DNA of 48,195 nucleotides from UBA7887 sp964408735 (GTDB lineage Bacteria > Pseudomonadota > Alphaproteobacteria > UBA7887): the NCBI GenBank assembly GCA_964408735.1, contig CAYPAX010000023.1:1-48195 (forward strand). Reading direction: 5' to 3'. The notes below the pieces were generated by a model. That model was given only the letters and a program-made list of their open reading frames with translations, was not told the DNA's origin and made no database searches. This document shows, one piece after another, positions 32,267 to 40,933 of the stretch. A program made the translations under genes and the position numbers. Numbering within the stretch: position 1 is the first letter of the stretch; each line of letters begins with the position of its first letter.

Positions 32267-33394
32267 CTATAACGCGGATCGTGATTCCCTATAGCCGGGC
32301 CCGGACGCTGGCTTTTCCGCCGCCCTGTCGCGCCGCTTGTAGCCCTTGAGGCGCCAGACATAGCTGATCACCTCGGCCACCGCCTTGTAGGCGTCGAGCG
32401 GCACGGTCTGATCGAGGTCCACCTGGAACAGGGCGCGCGCGAGCGGCGGGTTCTCGACGATCGGCACCTTGTGCTCCAGGGCGATCTCGCGGATGCGCAG
32501 CGCGATGAAGTCGGCACCCTTGGCGACCACGATGGGGGCCTCCATCTCGACCTCGTCATATTTCAGCGCCACCGCGTAATGGGTGGGGTTGGTGACCACC
32601 ACGTCGGCGTCGGGCACCGCCGCCATCATGCGCTGGCGCGCCTTCTCCATGCGGATCGAGCGCAACCGTGCCTTGACCATGGGATCGCCTTCGGTCTGCT
32701 TGTGCTCGTCCTTGATGTCGCGCCGCGACATGCGCTGCTGCTTGGTGAACTCATAACGCTGATAGAGCATGTCGAGGCCGGCCACCGCGGCCAGGGCGCC
32801 GATCACCCCAGCCAGCAGCAGCATGGCAAGCTCGTGCATGACTGCGGGAATATCGGCGACATCCTGATCGACCATCAACGGCAAAGCATCGACATGGGGC
32901 AGCAGTACGAACACGCCCACCGCCGCCACCAGGGCCAACTTGCCCACGCCCTTGGCGAACTCGACCAGGGACTTGAGCGAGAACAGGCGCTGGAAGCCCT
33001 TGACCAGGGAGATCTTGCTGATCTCGGGCTTGAGGGTCTCGAACGACCAGACCAGCCCATGCTGCATGAAACCGGCGCTGCCAGCGACCAGCAACAGGCC
33101 GGCCGCGCCAAGGCCCATCACCATCATCAGGTCGATGACGGTATCGAATATCACTAAGCGCAAGGCCACGAAATCGAGCGCAATGGCATGCGGGCTCTCT
33201 ATGAACGGCAGCAACACGGCGACCACGCGCCGCGCCATGCCTGGCGCCAGGGTAAGCAATATCAGCGCACCCGTGGCCAGAATCAGCCAAGTGTTGAATT
33301 CGCGCGATTTGGGAACCTGACCCTTGTCGCGCGCATCCTGCAGCTTTTTTTGGGTCGGTTCCTCTGTTTTATCAGCTTGGTCGTCTGCCGCCAT
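32267..33394 (-). CDS. flhB: FlhB, flagellar export-gate switch protein
   Basis: 375 aa inner-membrane protein of the flagellar type III export gate. N-terminal KTEEPTQKKLQDARDKGQVP and four membrane segments (about 33-51, 88-108, 152-168, 186-208) precede the cytoplasmic domain. The self-cleavage site is N269-P270-T271-H272 (VVVTNPTHYAVALKY), so substrate-specificity switching should be intact. It ends the fliE-fliQ-fliR-flhB series, seven bases after fliR. Confidence 0.96.
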   Translation of the reverse strand: MAADDQADKTEEPTQKKLQDARDKGQVPKSREFNTWLILATGALILLTLAPGMARRVVAVLLPFIESPHAIALDFVALRLVIFDTVIDLMMVMGLGAAGLLLVAGSAGFMQHGLVWSFETLKPEISKISLVKGFQRLFSLKSLVEFAKGVGKLALVAAVGVFVLLPHVDALPLMVDQDVADIPAVMHELAMLLLAGVIGALAAVAGLDMLYQRYEFTKQQRMSRRDIKDEHKQTEGDPMVKARLRSIRMEKARQRMMAAVPDADVVVTNPTHYAVALKYDEVEMEAPIVVAKGADFIALRIREIALEHKVPIVENPPLARALFQVDLDQTVPLDAYKAVAEVISYVWRLKGYKRRDRAAEKPASGPGYRESRSAL

Positions 33395-33401
33395 GCTTCT
33401 C

Positions 33402-34166
33402 TCAGCCCACTACCGTCAGCGCCAGCCAAGTCTCGTCGAAGAACCTTATGAAGACGTAAAGGCCGCCCGAAAGCGACAGCGCCAGAATGGAAAACGCCAG
33501 CGTGATCTGGATGGGCAACATGACGAAGAAGACCATCATCTGCGGCATCAGCCGATTGAGCAGGCCGGCACCGAGATAAAGGGTGAAGCCGCCAACCAGT
33601 ACAGGCGCCGCGATCTGCATGCCGATGCGGAAGGAATCGGCGAACAGGCGCGCCATGGCCCCGGCCCCGTCTGCATCCGGCCAGCCGTCACCGGCGGGGA
33701 ACATGACATAGGACTCGACCAGGCCGGCCAGCAAAAGATGGTGCAGGTCGCTGACGAAGATCAGCAGCACCGCGACAAAGGTGAGAAAGTTGCCGCTGAT
33801 CGAGGTTTGCGCGGACTGATTGGGATCGAAGATCTGCGCCGCCGACAGGCTCGACTGGAAGGCGAAGATCATGCCCGCCACATGCAGTGCCGACATCACC
33901 ACACGGGTGCTGGCGCCGAGGAAGACGCCGACCACGATCTCGCCAAGCACAATAATGAACAGCTCCAGCGGGCCGTCAGGCAGAACCGGCAGCGAGGCCT
34001 GCAGCAGCGGCGCCAGAATCAAGCTGAACGCCAGCGCGAAATGCAGCCGCGCGCGCCCCGGAATGCCGGCCTCGCCGAACGTCGGCAACAGCATCAGCGC
34101 CGCGCCGATGCGCGTAAAGACCAGGATGAAGGCGAAGATCTCTTCCGTGAGGGCGACGCCCAGCAT
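33402..34166 (-). CDS. fliR: FliR, flagellar export-gate protein
   Basis: 254 aa with six hydrophobic segments. FAFILVFTRIGAALMLLPTFGE near the N-terminus and the LRxHFALAF-type segment are family features. It forms the export gate with FliP and FliQ. It is 16 bp downstream of fliQ and 7 bp before flhB in one transcript. Confidence 0.93.
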   Translation of the reverse strand: MLGVALTEEIFAFILVFTRIGAALMLLPTFGEAGIPGRARLHFALAFSLILAPLLQASLPVLPDGPLELFIIVLGEIVVGVFLGASTRVVMSALHVAGMIFAFQSSLSAAQIFDPNQSAQTSISGNFLTFVAVLLIFVSDLHHLLLAGLVESYVMFPAGDGWPDADGAGAMARLFADSFRIGMQIAAPVLVGGFTLYLGAGLLNRLMPQMMVFFVMLPIQITLAFSILALSLSGGLYVFIRFFDETWLALTVVG

Positions 34167-34182
34167 GCGTCAAACTCTACGC

Positions 34183-34446
34183 TTACAGCCCGACGATGCG
34201 TTCGATCTGCCGGTTGGAGAAGTCGAGCAGGGTGTTGAGCATGTAGGGCAGCAGAAATGCCAGAGACAGGAACACGGCAAAGATCTTGGGCACGAAGGAC
34301 AGGGTCACTTCCTGCATCTGGGTCAGGGCCTGAAACAGCGAAATCGAGAGGCCGACCGCCAACGCCACCAGCATCAACGGCATGATGACCTTGAGCAACG
34401 TGAAGATGGCGTCGTTGCCGATTTCGAGAACTTCAAGAGCTGTCAC
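34183..34446 (-). CDS. fliQ: FliQ, flagellar export-gate protein
   Basis: 87 aa with two membrane helices; LALAVGLSISLFQALTQMQE and LSFVPKIFAVFLSLAFLLP match FliQ closely. It lies nine bases after fliE and before fliR. Confidence 0.94.
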   Translation of the reverse strand: MTALEVLEIGNDAIFTLLKVIMPLMLVALAVGLSISLFQALTQMQEVTLSFVPKIFAVFLSLAFLLPYMLNTLLDFSNRQIERIVGL

Positions 34447-34455
34447 CGTCCCGGC

Positions 34456-34782
34456 TCAGATCGGCATGCGCAGGATATCGTTATAGGCCGCAATGGCCTT
34501 GTCGCGGAGCGAGACAACGGTCTGCAAAGTGAGCTCTGCGTTGGTGACCGCGGTGACCACTTCCTGCATGCCGATCTCGCCATTGATGGCACGGGCCTGC
34601 TGGACCTCGGACTTGACGCCCGTCTGGCGTGCCGCGTCGAGCGCATCGCTGACGAACTCGGAGAAATTGGTGCCCGCGCCCTGCCGTTCGATCGGTGCCG
34701 GCTGCGTCACCCGGCCGGCCGCGGCATCGGCGACACTGCGGTTGTAAGCAGCGGCGGCCGAAGCGTAACTGATATCAGCCAT
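34456..34782 (-). CDS. fliE: FliE, flagellar MS-ring/rod junction protein
   Basis: 108 aa from the ATG at 34780-34782 (GGAGGG six bases upstream). FSEFVSDALDAARQT and the C-terminal NGEIGMQEVVTAVTNAELTL and VSLRDKAIAAYNDILRMPI segments identify FliE, which joins the MS ring to the rod. In relatives it commonly follows flgB and flgC; here the upstream gene is a GGDEF response regulator instead. Confidence 0.93.
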   Translation of the reverse strand: MADISYASAAAAYNRSVADAAAGRVTQPAPIERQGAGTNFSEFVSDALDAARQTGVKSEVQQARAINGEIGMQEVVTAVTNAELTLQTVVSLRDKAIAAYNDILRMPI

Positions 34783-34843
34783 GGCGAACCCTCCCATCGG
34801 TTTTGCATCAGCACAACGCAGTGTGGGAGCGGCGGGTAAAGAA

Positions 34844-34851
34844 ATGGTTAG
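34844..34851 (-). promoter_or_regulatory. Possible CtrA half-site upstream of fliE
   Basis: CTAACCAT on the minus strand is one base from the CtrA half-site TTAACCAT known to control flagellar genes in many Alphaproteobacteria, and it is followed by TTTCTTTACC. It lies about 60 bases before fliE. An eight-base match is weak evidence. Confidence 0.25.
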
Positions 34852-34853
34852 GA

Positions 34854-36203
34854 TCAGGCGCTCGACGCGGCGTTGCCGACCTTGCGCACGACGTCGCGGC
34901 GCAGGCGGCGTTGCTTGTGCTCGTACATCTCGCTGTCGGCGCGGTTGACCAGCTTGCCGACCGGCATCGGCTCGTCCGGGTCATAGCGGGCGACGCCGAT
35001 GCTGGCGGACAGATAGTAGGGCCGCTCAGCGGCGGTGTTGAACTGTGCCATGATCGTCTGCAGGCGCTGGATAACGCCGTCCGAGCGGAACGGCGAGCCC
35101 TCGCCGACCAAGGCCACGAACTCGTCGCCGCCGATGCGCCCGATGACATCGGAATCGCGGAACGTCTCGCGCATCACCTGCGCCAGGTCCTTGAGCGCCC
35201 GGTCACCCTCGGCATGGCCAAGCTGATCGTTGATCGATTTGAGCCCGTCGAGATCCACGAAAACCGCCAGCATCGGGCTCTTGTCGCGCGCCGCCGCCTT
35301 GAGCTGCTGCTCGGCAAGCGTCAGAAAGCCACGGCGATTGCTGAGCCCGGTGAGATCGTCACGCACGGCCAGCCACATCAGCTCGTCGCGCATGCGCGCC
35401 CGTTCGGTCACGTCCATGCCGATGGCGATGATGCTGCTCGCCTCGCCACGCTCATTGCGAACCAGAGTCGTATTCCATTCCACCGTGATGACGCGTCCCG
35501 CCTTATCGCGCATCACCATCTCATGGCCGCTCAAGTCTTCCTGGCACAAGCGTGCGCGCAATGTCGCCAGCGCATCAGCGGCCATCTGTGGCGACAGCAC
35601 CGACCAAATGTCGTTCCCCACCAGCTCGCCCGGCGCATAGCCGGTAATACCGGTCAGGGCACGATTGACGAAGGTGGCCTCGCCATCCGGCTTGATCTCG
35701 CAGAGGATGACCGGCAAGCGGTCGACGAGCTCGCGGTAGCGCGCCTCCGAGACGTGCAGGGCACGCTCGGTGCGGCGGCGGCGCTGCTCGGCGGCAGCCA
35801 GTTTGGTGGCGTGACGAATGGCGCTGGCGAGGCTCTGAGCATCGAGCCCACGCTTGGTCATATAGTCGTTGGCGCCGGCTTTCATGGTCTCGGCCGCCAC
35901 CTTTTCGTCGCCCTGGCCGGTCAGCATGATGATCGGCCGGTCGAAGCCGTCGGCACGCACGGCGCGCAACAGGTCGAGGCCATTGCCGATGCCCAAATCG
36001 TAGTCGAAGAAACACAGGTGATAGCCCTGGCCGTGCAGGCGTTGGCGGGCTTCTTCGGGGTCGGAAACGGAGTCGAACTCACACATCGGCGCCACGCGTG
36101 CCAGGAGAGCGCCGAACAGCGCCACATCGTCGGCGTCGTCCTCGACCAGAAGGATGCGCAGGGCCGGCAGGCCTTCGGTGACCGGCCCGACCCCGTCAAC
36201 CAT
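34854..36203 (-). CDS. Response regulator with PAS and GGDEF domains (diguanylate cyclase)
   Basis: 449 aa from the ATG at 36201-36203, overlapping the kinase gene end by eight bases. The receiver domain (about 14-135) has LVEDDADD and phospho-acceptor D67 (CFFDYDLGIGNG), of the Rcp1-like type with a Tyr after the Asp. PAS covers about 150-270. The GGDEF domain (about 275-440) has an intact GGDEF at 358-362 and an RxxD inhibitory site (R349-D352) five residues before it. It should make cyclic di-GMP when phosphorylated by the kinase encoded upstream, with product feedback. Nearby flagellar genes fit a motility role. Confidence 0.93.
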   Translation of the reverse strand: MVDGVGPVTEGLPALRILLVEDDADDVALFGALLARVAPMCEFDSVSDPEEARQRLHGQGYHLCFFDYDLGIGNGLDLLRAVRADGFDRPIIMLTGQGDEKVAAETMKAGANDYMTKRGLDAQSLASAIRHATKLAAAEQRRRRTERALHVSEARYRELVDRLPVILCEIKPDGEATFVNRALTGITGYAPGELVGNDIWSVLSPQMAADALATLRARLCQEDLSGHEMVMRDKAGRVITVEWNTTLVRNERGEASSIIAIGMDVTERARMRDELMWLAVRDDLTGLSNRRGFLTLAEQQLKAAARDKSPMLAVFVDLDGLKSINDQLGHAEGDRALKDLAQVMRETFRDSDVIGRIGGDEFVALVGEGSPFRSDGVIQRLQTIMAQFNTAAERPYYLSASIGVARYDPDEPMPVGKLVNRADSEMYEHKQRRLRRDVVRKVGNAASSA

Positions 36204-37107
36204 GGCTCTGACCCAGCAGCCTTTCGCCCTCGCCCGGGGCGGTTTCGTGGCGGCGCGGCAACAAGGCGACGAAGGTGCTGCCGGCGCCCGGCTCACTGCT
36301 GACGCTCACTTCGCCGCCATGACGTTCGACGATCTTGCGGACGATTGCCAGGCCCATGCCCGTGCCTTCGTAACGGCCCCGCCCGTGCAAGCGCCTGAAA
36401 GGCTCGAAAATCCGCTCGCCGAACTTCTCCTTGAGACCGATGCCGTTATCGGCGATGGCGATGCGGACGCGCTCCTCGCCTGCGTCATCGGCGCTCAGGC
36501 GCACCACTGGCGCGCGCTGCTCATGACGGAACTTGAGGGCGTTGGAGACTAGGTTCTGCAGCAGCTGATGCATTTGCACGGGATCCGCGTCGATGGTCGG
36601 CAAGGGCCCGACATCGACGACACCGTTCTCGCGGGCAATTTGCGTCTCCAGATCGGACACCACGGTCTCGGCAATCTTGGCCAGATCGGTGGCTTCGAAC
36701 GGTTGCGCCCGCGAGGTCACGCGGGCCAGCCGCAACAGGTCGCCGATCAGCACCAACATGCGCTCGCTGGCATTCTCCATGCGGCCGAGATAGTCGAGGC
36801 CGCTGTCGCTCAGCGCCGCGCCGTCTTCCTCGCGCAACAGCGCCGCGAAGGCCGTCACCTTGCGCAACGGCTCCTGCAGGTCATGGCTGGCAATGGTCGC
36901 GAACTGCTCCAGCTCCTGGTTGGAGCGATCCAGCGCGGCGTTCTTGTCGTCGAGCTCCTTGTAGAGCGCCCACATGGCCTTGTGGGCCGCGTCAAGCTGA
37001 CGCTGCAGCTCGGCATTGCTGCCGGCCTCGCTAACGGGCGGCGACTCCACGGTCTCCGCCCCGGTCACCGCGTCCACGCCCCGCAAACCCTGGTCCATCC
37101 GCACCAT
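36196..37107 (-). CDS. Soluble sensor histidine kinase
   Basis: 303 aa if started at the Met at 37105-37107; another Met three codons on is equally possible, and the frame is open to 37149. No membrane segment. A coiled coil (about 30-70) leads to the HisKA domain with H75 (TIASHDLQEPLRKVTAF), of the phytochrome-like kinase group. The HATPase_c domain shows N box QNLVSNALKF, IADNGIGL, RLHGRGRYEGTGMGLAIVRK and GSTFVALLP. It probably receives its signal from a partner protein, and phosphorylates the receiver of the overlapping GGDEF gene. Confidence 0.92.
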   Translation of the reverse strand: MVRMDQGLRGVDAVTGAETVESPPVSEAGSNAELQRQLDAAHKAMWALYKELDDKNAALDRSNQELEQFATIASHDLQEPLRKVTAFAALLREEDGAALSDSGLDYLGRMENASERMLVLIGDLLRLARVTSRAQPFEATDLAKIAETVVSDLETQIARENGVVDVGPLPTIDADPVQMHQLLQNLVSNALKFRHEQRAPVVRLSADDAGEERVRIAIADNGIGLKEKFGERIFEPFRRLHGRGRYEGTGMGLAIVRKIVERHGGEVSVSSEPGAGSTFVALLPRRHETAPGEGERLLGQSHG

Positions 37108-37178
37108 TCCGCACTCGAACCGACCAATTGAACGGCCGCCGCTTCGCAAGCGAATATAGGGCGATAGCCACCGAAAGC

Positions 37179-38132
37179 TCAGAAATCGCCTTCGATGCGG
37201 TGGCCATCAGGATAGACCCATACCGCCTTGCCGACCGGCTTGCCGGCCTCGTAGGTCACTTCGACCCGGGTGCCGTCCTGGTAGGTCAGGACGCCGGGGC
37301 CGGCCTGCAGGTCGTCCGCGAAGCTGCCTTCGAAGCGGTCGCCGTTGGGATAGACGATGACGCCAGCACCCTGGCGCTTGCCTGCCGCATAGTCACCTTC
37401 GTAGCGCACGCCATCGGCCTGGGTGAAGGTGCCTTTGCCGTGGCGCTTGCCATTGACGAACATGCCGACATAGGTGTCGCCGCTGCCGGCCGTGAACGTG
37501 CCCTGGCCATGGCGGTGGCCGTCGGAGAACTCGCCGTCATAGACATGGCCATCGGCATAGGTCAGGCGGCCGCGGCCATGCATCTCGCCGCCGCGGAAGG
37601 CGCCCACATAGCGGTCGCCGCCGGGGAAGCGAAGCTCGCCCTGGCCCTCGCGCCGTCCATCGACGAACTCGCCTTCATAGACCGCACCGGAAGCAAAGGT
37701 CAGGCGGCCCTGGCCGTTCATCTGACCATTGGCGAAGCTGCCTTCGTACTTGCTGCCATTGCCGAACCAGAAATTGCCGTCGCCATGGCGCTGGCCGTCG
37801 ACGAAGCTGCCCTCGTAGCGGTCGCCATTGGGATACACGAAGCTGCCGACGCCGGTGATCTTGTCTTCCGCGAAGGCGCCTTCATAGACACCGCCATTGG
37901 CATAGGTGATCTTGCCCTGGCCGTGCATGCGGCCGTTTTTCAGCTCGCCTTCATAGACGCTGCCGGTCGGGAAAGTGATCTTGCCCTGGGTCAGGGTATC
38001 TGGAGAAACGGTTGCCGACTCCTGAGCCGACACCACACTGGCGTCGAACGCGAATACCAATAGGGCGCCCGCGCCGATCGCCCGCAATACCGCTGAGGCG
38101 GATTTGCCCGTCCCTGTCCGCACGTTGATCAC
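37179..38132 (-). CDS. Exported MORN-repeat protein
   Basis: 317 aa from a GTG (38130-38132) with GGGAGG eight bases upstream. An N-terminal signal peptide (hydrophobic AIGAGALLVFAFDASVVSA) sends it to the periplasm. From residue 57 to 309 there are eleven MORN units of exactly 23 residues (pattern GxxYEGxFxxGxxHGxGxxTYxx) and a partial twelfth ends the protein. MORN arrays form extended beta sheets that bind membranes or partners. It lies 71 bp upstream of the kinase/GGDEF pair, so it may feed that pathway, but the kinase is cytoplasmic, so contact is not direct. Confidence 0.9.
   Translation of the reverse strand: MINVRTGTGKSASAVLRAIGAGALLVFAFDASVVSAQESATVSPDTLTQGKITFPTGSVYEGELKNGRMHGQGKITYANGGVYEGAFAEDKITGVGSFVYPNGDRYEGSFVDGQRHGDGNFWFGNGSKYEGSFANGQMNGQGRLTFASGAVYEGEFVDGRREGQGELRFPGGDRYVGAFRGGEMHGRGRLTYADGHVYDGEFSDGHRHGQGTFTAGSGDTYVGMFVNGKRHGKGTFTQADGVRYEGDYAAGKRQGAGVIVYPNGDRFEGSFADDLQAGPGVLTYQDGTRVEVTYEAGKPVGKAVWVYPDGHRIEGDF
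37206..37964 (-). repeat. Eleven tandem 69-bp coding repeats (MORN units)
   Basis: The eleven repeats keep an exact 23-codon period with no insertion or deletion, while codons and several residues differ between units. This is diverged protein repeat rather than recent DNA duplication. Confidence 0.85.
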
Positions 38133-38218
38133 CGGTCAATCCTCCCTTAAACGTCTGCGCCAGTCTTGCGGGGCGCTTAAATCCCCTGCCCGAGTCCCTA
38201 ACCTTAGCGCAAGCGCCA

Positions 38219-39547
38219 TCATAGACGCCACCGCGTTATCGACGATGAGAACCGGCGGCCGCGCCAGGCACCCCGAATGTCGGCGACCAGGCCGGGCTCG
38301 GCCAACAGCGACTCGATGGCCGCGGTCTCCCAGGCGACATAGTCGCTGTGCCCGACGCACAGCACCACGGCGCCATAGCGGTCGCTGGGCTCGGCTACCA
38401 GCTGAAAGCCGTAGGTCGCCCTGACTTCGTCCGCATCGGCGCGCGGGTCGTGCAGATCCACCGACAAGCCGAAGTCCATCAGCTCGCGCACCACGTCGGC
38501 GCTGCCGGAGTTGCGGATATCGGGCACGTTCTCCTTGAAGGTGATGCCGAGCACCAGCACCCGCGGCTTCAAGCCAGCGCCATGTATGCGCCGCGCCACT
38601 TCGCGGCCGACATGACGGCCCATGCTGTCGTTGATGCGCCGGCCCGCCAGGACCACTTCGGGATGGTAGCCGTGGCGCCCCGCCGCATAGGTCAGATAAT
38701 AGGGATCGACGCCGATGCAGTGCCCGCCCACCAAGCCGGGGCGGAAATTCAGGAAGTTCCACTTGGTCGAGGCCGCTTCCAGCACCGCGGCCGTGTCGAG
38801 GCCGAGGCGGTCGAATATCAGCGCCAATTCATTGACGAAAGCGATGTTGATGTCGCGCTGGGCGTTCTCGATGACCTTGGCGGCCTCGGCGGTACGGATA
38901 TCGGCGGCCTCGAAGACCGGGCCGATGGCACCGTAGAGCTCAGCCAAGGCGGCCGTGGTTTCCGCCCCCTGCCCAGCCACGACCTTGACGATATTGCCGA
39001 GCCCGTGCTCGGAATCGCCCGGGTTGATGCGCTCGGGCGAATAGCCGAGGAAGAAATCGCTGCCCGCCGCAAGCCCCGAGCCGCGCTCGAGGATTGGCCC
39101 GCAAACCTCCTCCACGACACCGGGATAGACGGTCGATTCGAGCACCACCACGGCGCCCGGCTTTATCACTTTCGCGACAGCCGCGCAGGCGCCCTCGACG
39201 GCGCCAAGGTCGGGCATGTTGGCGGCATCGACCGGCGTCGGCACCGTAATCAGATAGGCGTCGTAGCCCGCCACCGCCTCAAGCGTATCGACGAATGTCA
39301 TGCCGGAATCGGCAAGCGTGCGGTCGTCGATCTCGCCGCAGCGGTCGTGGCCGCCGCGCAGCTCGACCAGGCGGCGCTTGTCATGGTCGTAACCGGCTAC
39401 GTTGCGCCCGGCGCGCGCCAAGGCAACGGCCAGCGGCAAGCCGACATAACCAAGACCGATAACGGCAACGCGTTCTATAGGGTTCGCCAAGGGAGGAATC
39501 CGGAAACTGGGGAATGCGACATCTGGGGCTGCTATTGTAGACTGCAA
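38219..39547 (-). CDS. Nucleotide-sugar dehydrogenase (UDP-sugar 6-dehydrogenase family, WecC/TviB-like)
   Basis: 442 aa if started at TTG 39545-39547. No in-frame ATG precedes the Rossmann motif (VAVIGLGYVGLPLA, 28-41), and no clear ribosome site is seen, so the start is uncertain; a TTG at 39488-39490 is an alternative. The catalytic Cys is C277 in GLVGGHCIGVDPYYL, with supporting K224 and N228 (EAAKVIENAQRDINIAF). YSPERINPGD is typical of the UDP-GalNAc/ManNAc dehydrogenase subgroup. It oxidises UDP-N-acetylhexosamine to the uronic acid for surface glycan. It is divergent from apt. Confidence 0.9.
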   Translation of the reverse strand: MQSTIAAPDVAFPSFRIPPLANPIERVAVIGLGYVGLPLAVALARAGRNVAGYDHDKRRLVELRGGHDRCGEIDDRTLADSGMTFVDTLEAVAGYDAYLITVPTPVDAANMPDLGAVEGACAAVAKVIKPGAVVVLESTVYPGVVEEVCGPILERGSGLAAGSDFFLGYSPERINPGDSEHGLGNIVKVVAGQGAETTAALAELYGAIGPVFEAADIRTAEAAKVIENAQRDINIAFVNELALIFDRLGLDTAAVLEAASTKWNFLNFRPGLVGGHCIGVDPYYLTYAAGRHGYHPEVVLAGRRINDSMGRHVGREVARRIHGAGLKPRVLVLGITFKENVPDIRNSGSADVVRELMDFGLSVDLHDPRADADEVRATYGFQLVAEPSDRYGAVVLCVGHSDYVAWETAAIESLLAEPGLVADIRGAWRGRRFSSSITRWRL

Positions 39548-39585
39548 CGCGCCAGCAACAAGCCCAGCCGACAGCGGAGAAAACG

Positions 39586-40113
39586 ATGCCCTTCAAGAGC
39601 CTGATTCGCACCATCCCCGATTATCCCAAGGCGGGGATCATGTTCCGGGACATCACGACGCTGCTCGGCGACGCCCAGGGCTTTCGCACGGCGGTGAATA
39701 CGCTGGTCAATCGCTATACCGGCAGCCAGATCGACAAGATCGCCGGCATCGAAGCGCGCGGCTTCATCCTCGGTGCGCCACTGGCCCACCAGCTTGGGCT
39801 CGGCTTCGTGCCGGTGCGCAAGCAGGGCAAGCTGCCGGGCGACACCATCGAGCATCACTACGATCTCGAATACGGCACCGATACGGTGGAGATGCACACC
39901 GACGCCATTGCAGAAGGCGAGCGCGTGCTGCTGGTCGACGACCTGATAGCCACCGGCGGCACGGCCGAGGCGGCGGCCAACCTGATCGCCAAGTCGGGCG
40001 GGGTGGTGGTCGAGTGCTGCTTCATTGTCGACCTGCCCGATGTCGGCGGGCGGGCGCGCCTGGAAGAGCTCGGCCACACGGTGTTCGCGCTGTGCGAATA
40101 CGAGGGTGACTGA
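39586..40113 (+). CDS. apt: Adenine phosphoribosyltransferase
   Basis: 175 aa. It converts adenine plus PRPP to AMP in purine salvage. The PRPP loop is VLLVDDLIATGGTAE (114-128). IPDYPKAGIMFRDITTLL and GIEARGFILGAPLA are family signatures. GGAG lies six bases upstream of the ATG. The end overlaps the RmlD-like gene by eight bases, an unusual pairing. Confidence 0.96.
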   Translation: MPFKSLIRTIPDYPKAGIMFRDITTLLGDAQGFRTAVNTLVNRYTGSQIDKIAGIEARGFILGAPLAHQLGLGFVPVRKQGKLPGDTIEHHYDLEYGTDTVEMHTDAIAEGERVLLVDDLIATGGTAEAAANLIAKSGGVVVECCFIVDLPDVGGRARLEELGHTVFALCEYEGD

Positions 40114-40933
40114 GCTCGTCGTCTTCGGGGCCGGCGGCCAGGTCGGCCGCGCCCTGTGCGAGGCGGGGGCCGGTGCGGTGACGGGCTACGACCGCGAGGC
40201 CGTGGACATTACCGATGCGGACAGCGTCCGGCGGGCCATTGCCGGCGCCACGGTCGTCAATGCCGCGGCCTATACCGATGTCGACGGCGCGGAGAGCGAC
40301 TCGGATGCCGCGTTCGCGATCAATCGGGACGGCGCGGCCAATGTGGCGCGTGCCTGCGCCGAAGCGAGCGCGCGGCTGATCCATATCTCCACGGACTATG
40401 TGTTCGACGGCAAAGCCAAGCGGCCCTATCGCGAGGACGACCCGACCGGGCCGCTTGGGGTCTATGGCAAATCGAAGCTGGCGGGCGAGCAAACCGTCGC
40501 GGAACTGTGCCGGCATGCCGTCATTCTGCGCACCGCCTGGGTCTATGATTCCTCGGGCAGGAATTTCCTCCGCACCATGCTGCGCCTGGCGCAGACGCGC
40601 GACTCCCTGAGCGTGGTCGACGACCAGCACGGCTCGCCGACCTGGGCGCGGGATATCGCGGACGCCATCGTCGCCATCGCCAAAGAGGGGGCGACCAGGC
40701 CAGGCGTCTTCCATTACTGCGGCAGCGGCAGCACCACCTGGTACGGCTTCGCGAGGGCCATCTTCGCGCACCGCGGCCCGGCATTGCGCCCCATCCCGAG
40801 CAGTGACTATCCGACCCCCGCGCCGCGGCCCGCGAACTCGGTCTTGGATTGCAGCCACATCGCCGACGCCTACGGCATCGCCGCGCCACCCTGGCGCGAC
40901 AGCCTGGCGCGGTGTCTGGACGAGATGGGCTAA
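40106..40933 (+). CDS. RmlD-like dTDP-4-dehydrorhamnose reductase family protein
   Basis: 275 aa from a GTG at 40106, inside the end of apt. The NAD(P)-binding motif is FGAGGQVGRAL (about 7-17); the catalytic triad is T96 (ISTDYVFDG), Y120 and K124 (GVYGKSKLAGE). RTAWVYDSSGRNFLRTML and DDQHGSPTWARDIADAI are characteristic of RmlD. It would reduce the 4-keto sugar to dTDP-L-rhamnose. RmlA, B and C are absent from the window, so the pathway must be completed elsewhere. The 3' end overlaps the opposing hydroxylase by four bases. Confidence 0.88.
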   Translation: MTELVVFGAGGQVGRALCEAGAGAVTGYDREAVDITDADSVRRAIAGATVVNAAAYTDVDGAESDSDAAFAINRDGAANVARACAEASARLIHISTDYVFDGKAKRPYREDDPTGPLGVYGKSKLAGEQTVAELCRHAVILRTAWVYDSSGRNFLRTMLRLAQTRDSLSVVDDQHGSPTWARDIADAIVAIAKEGATRPGVFHYCGSGSTTWYGFARAIFAHRGPALRPIPSSDYPTPAPRPANSVLDCSHIADAYGIAAPPWRDSLARCLDEMG

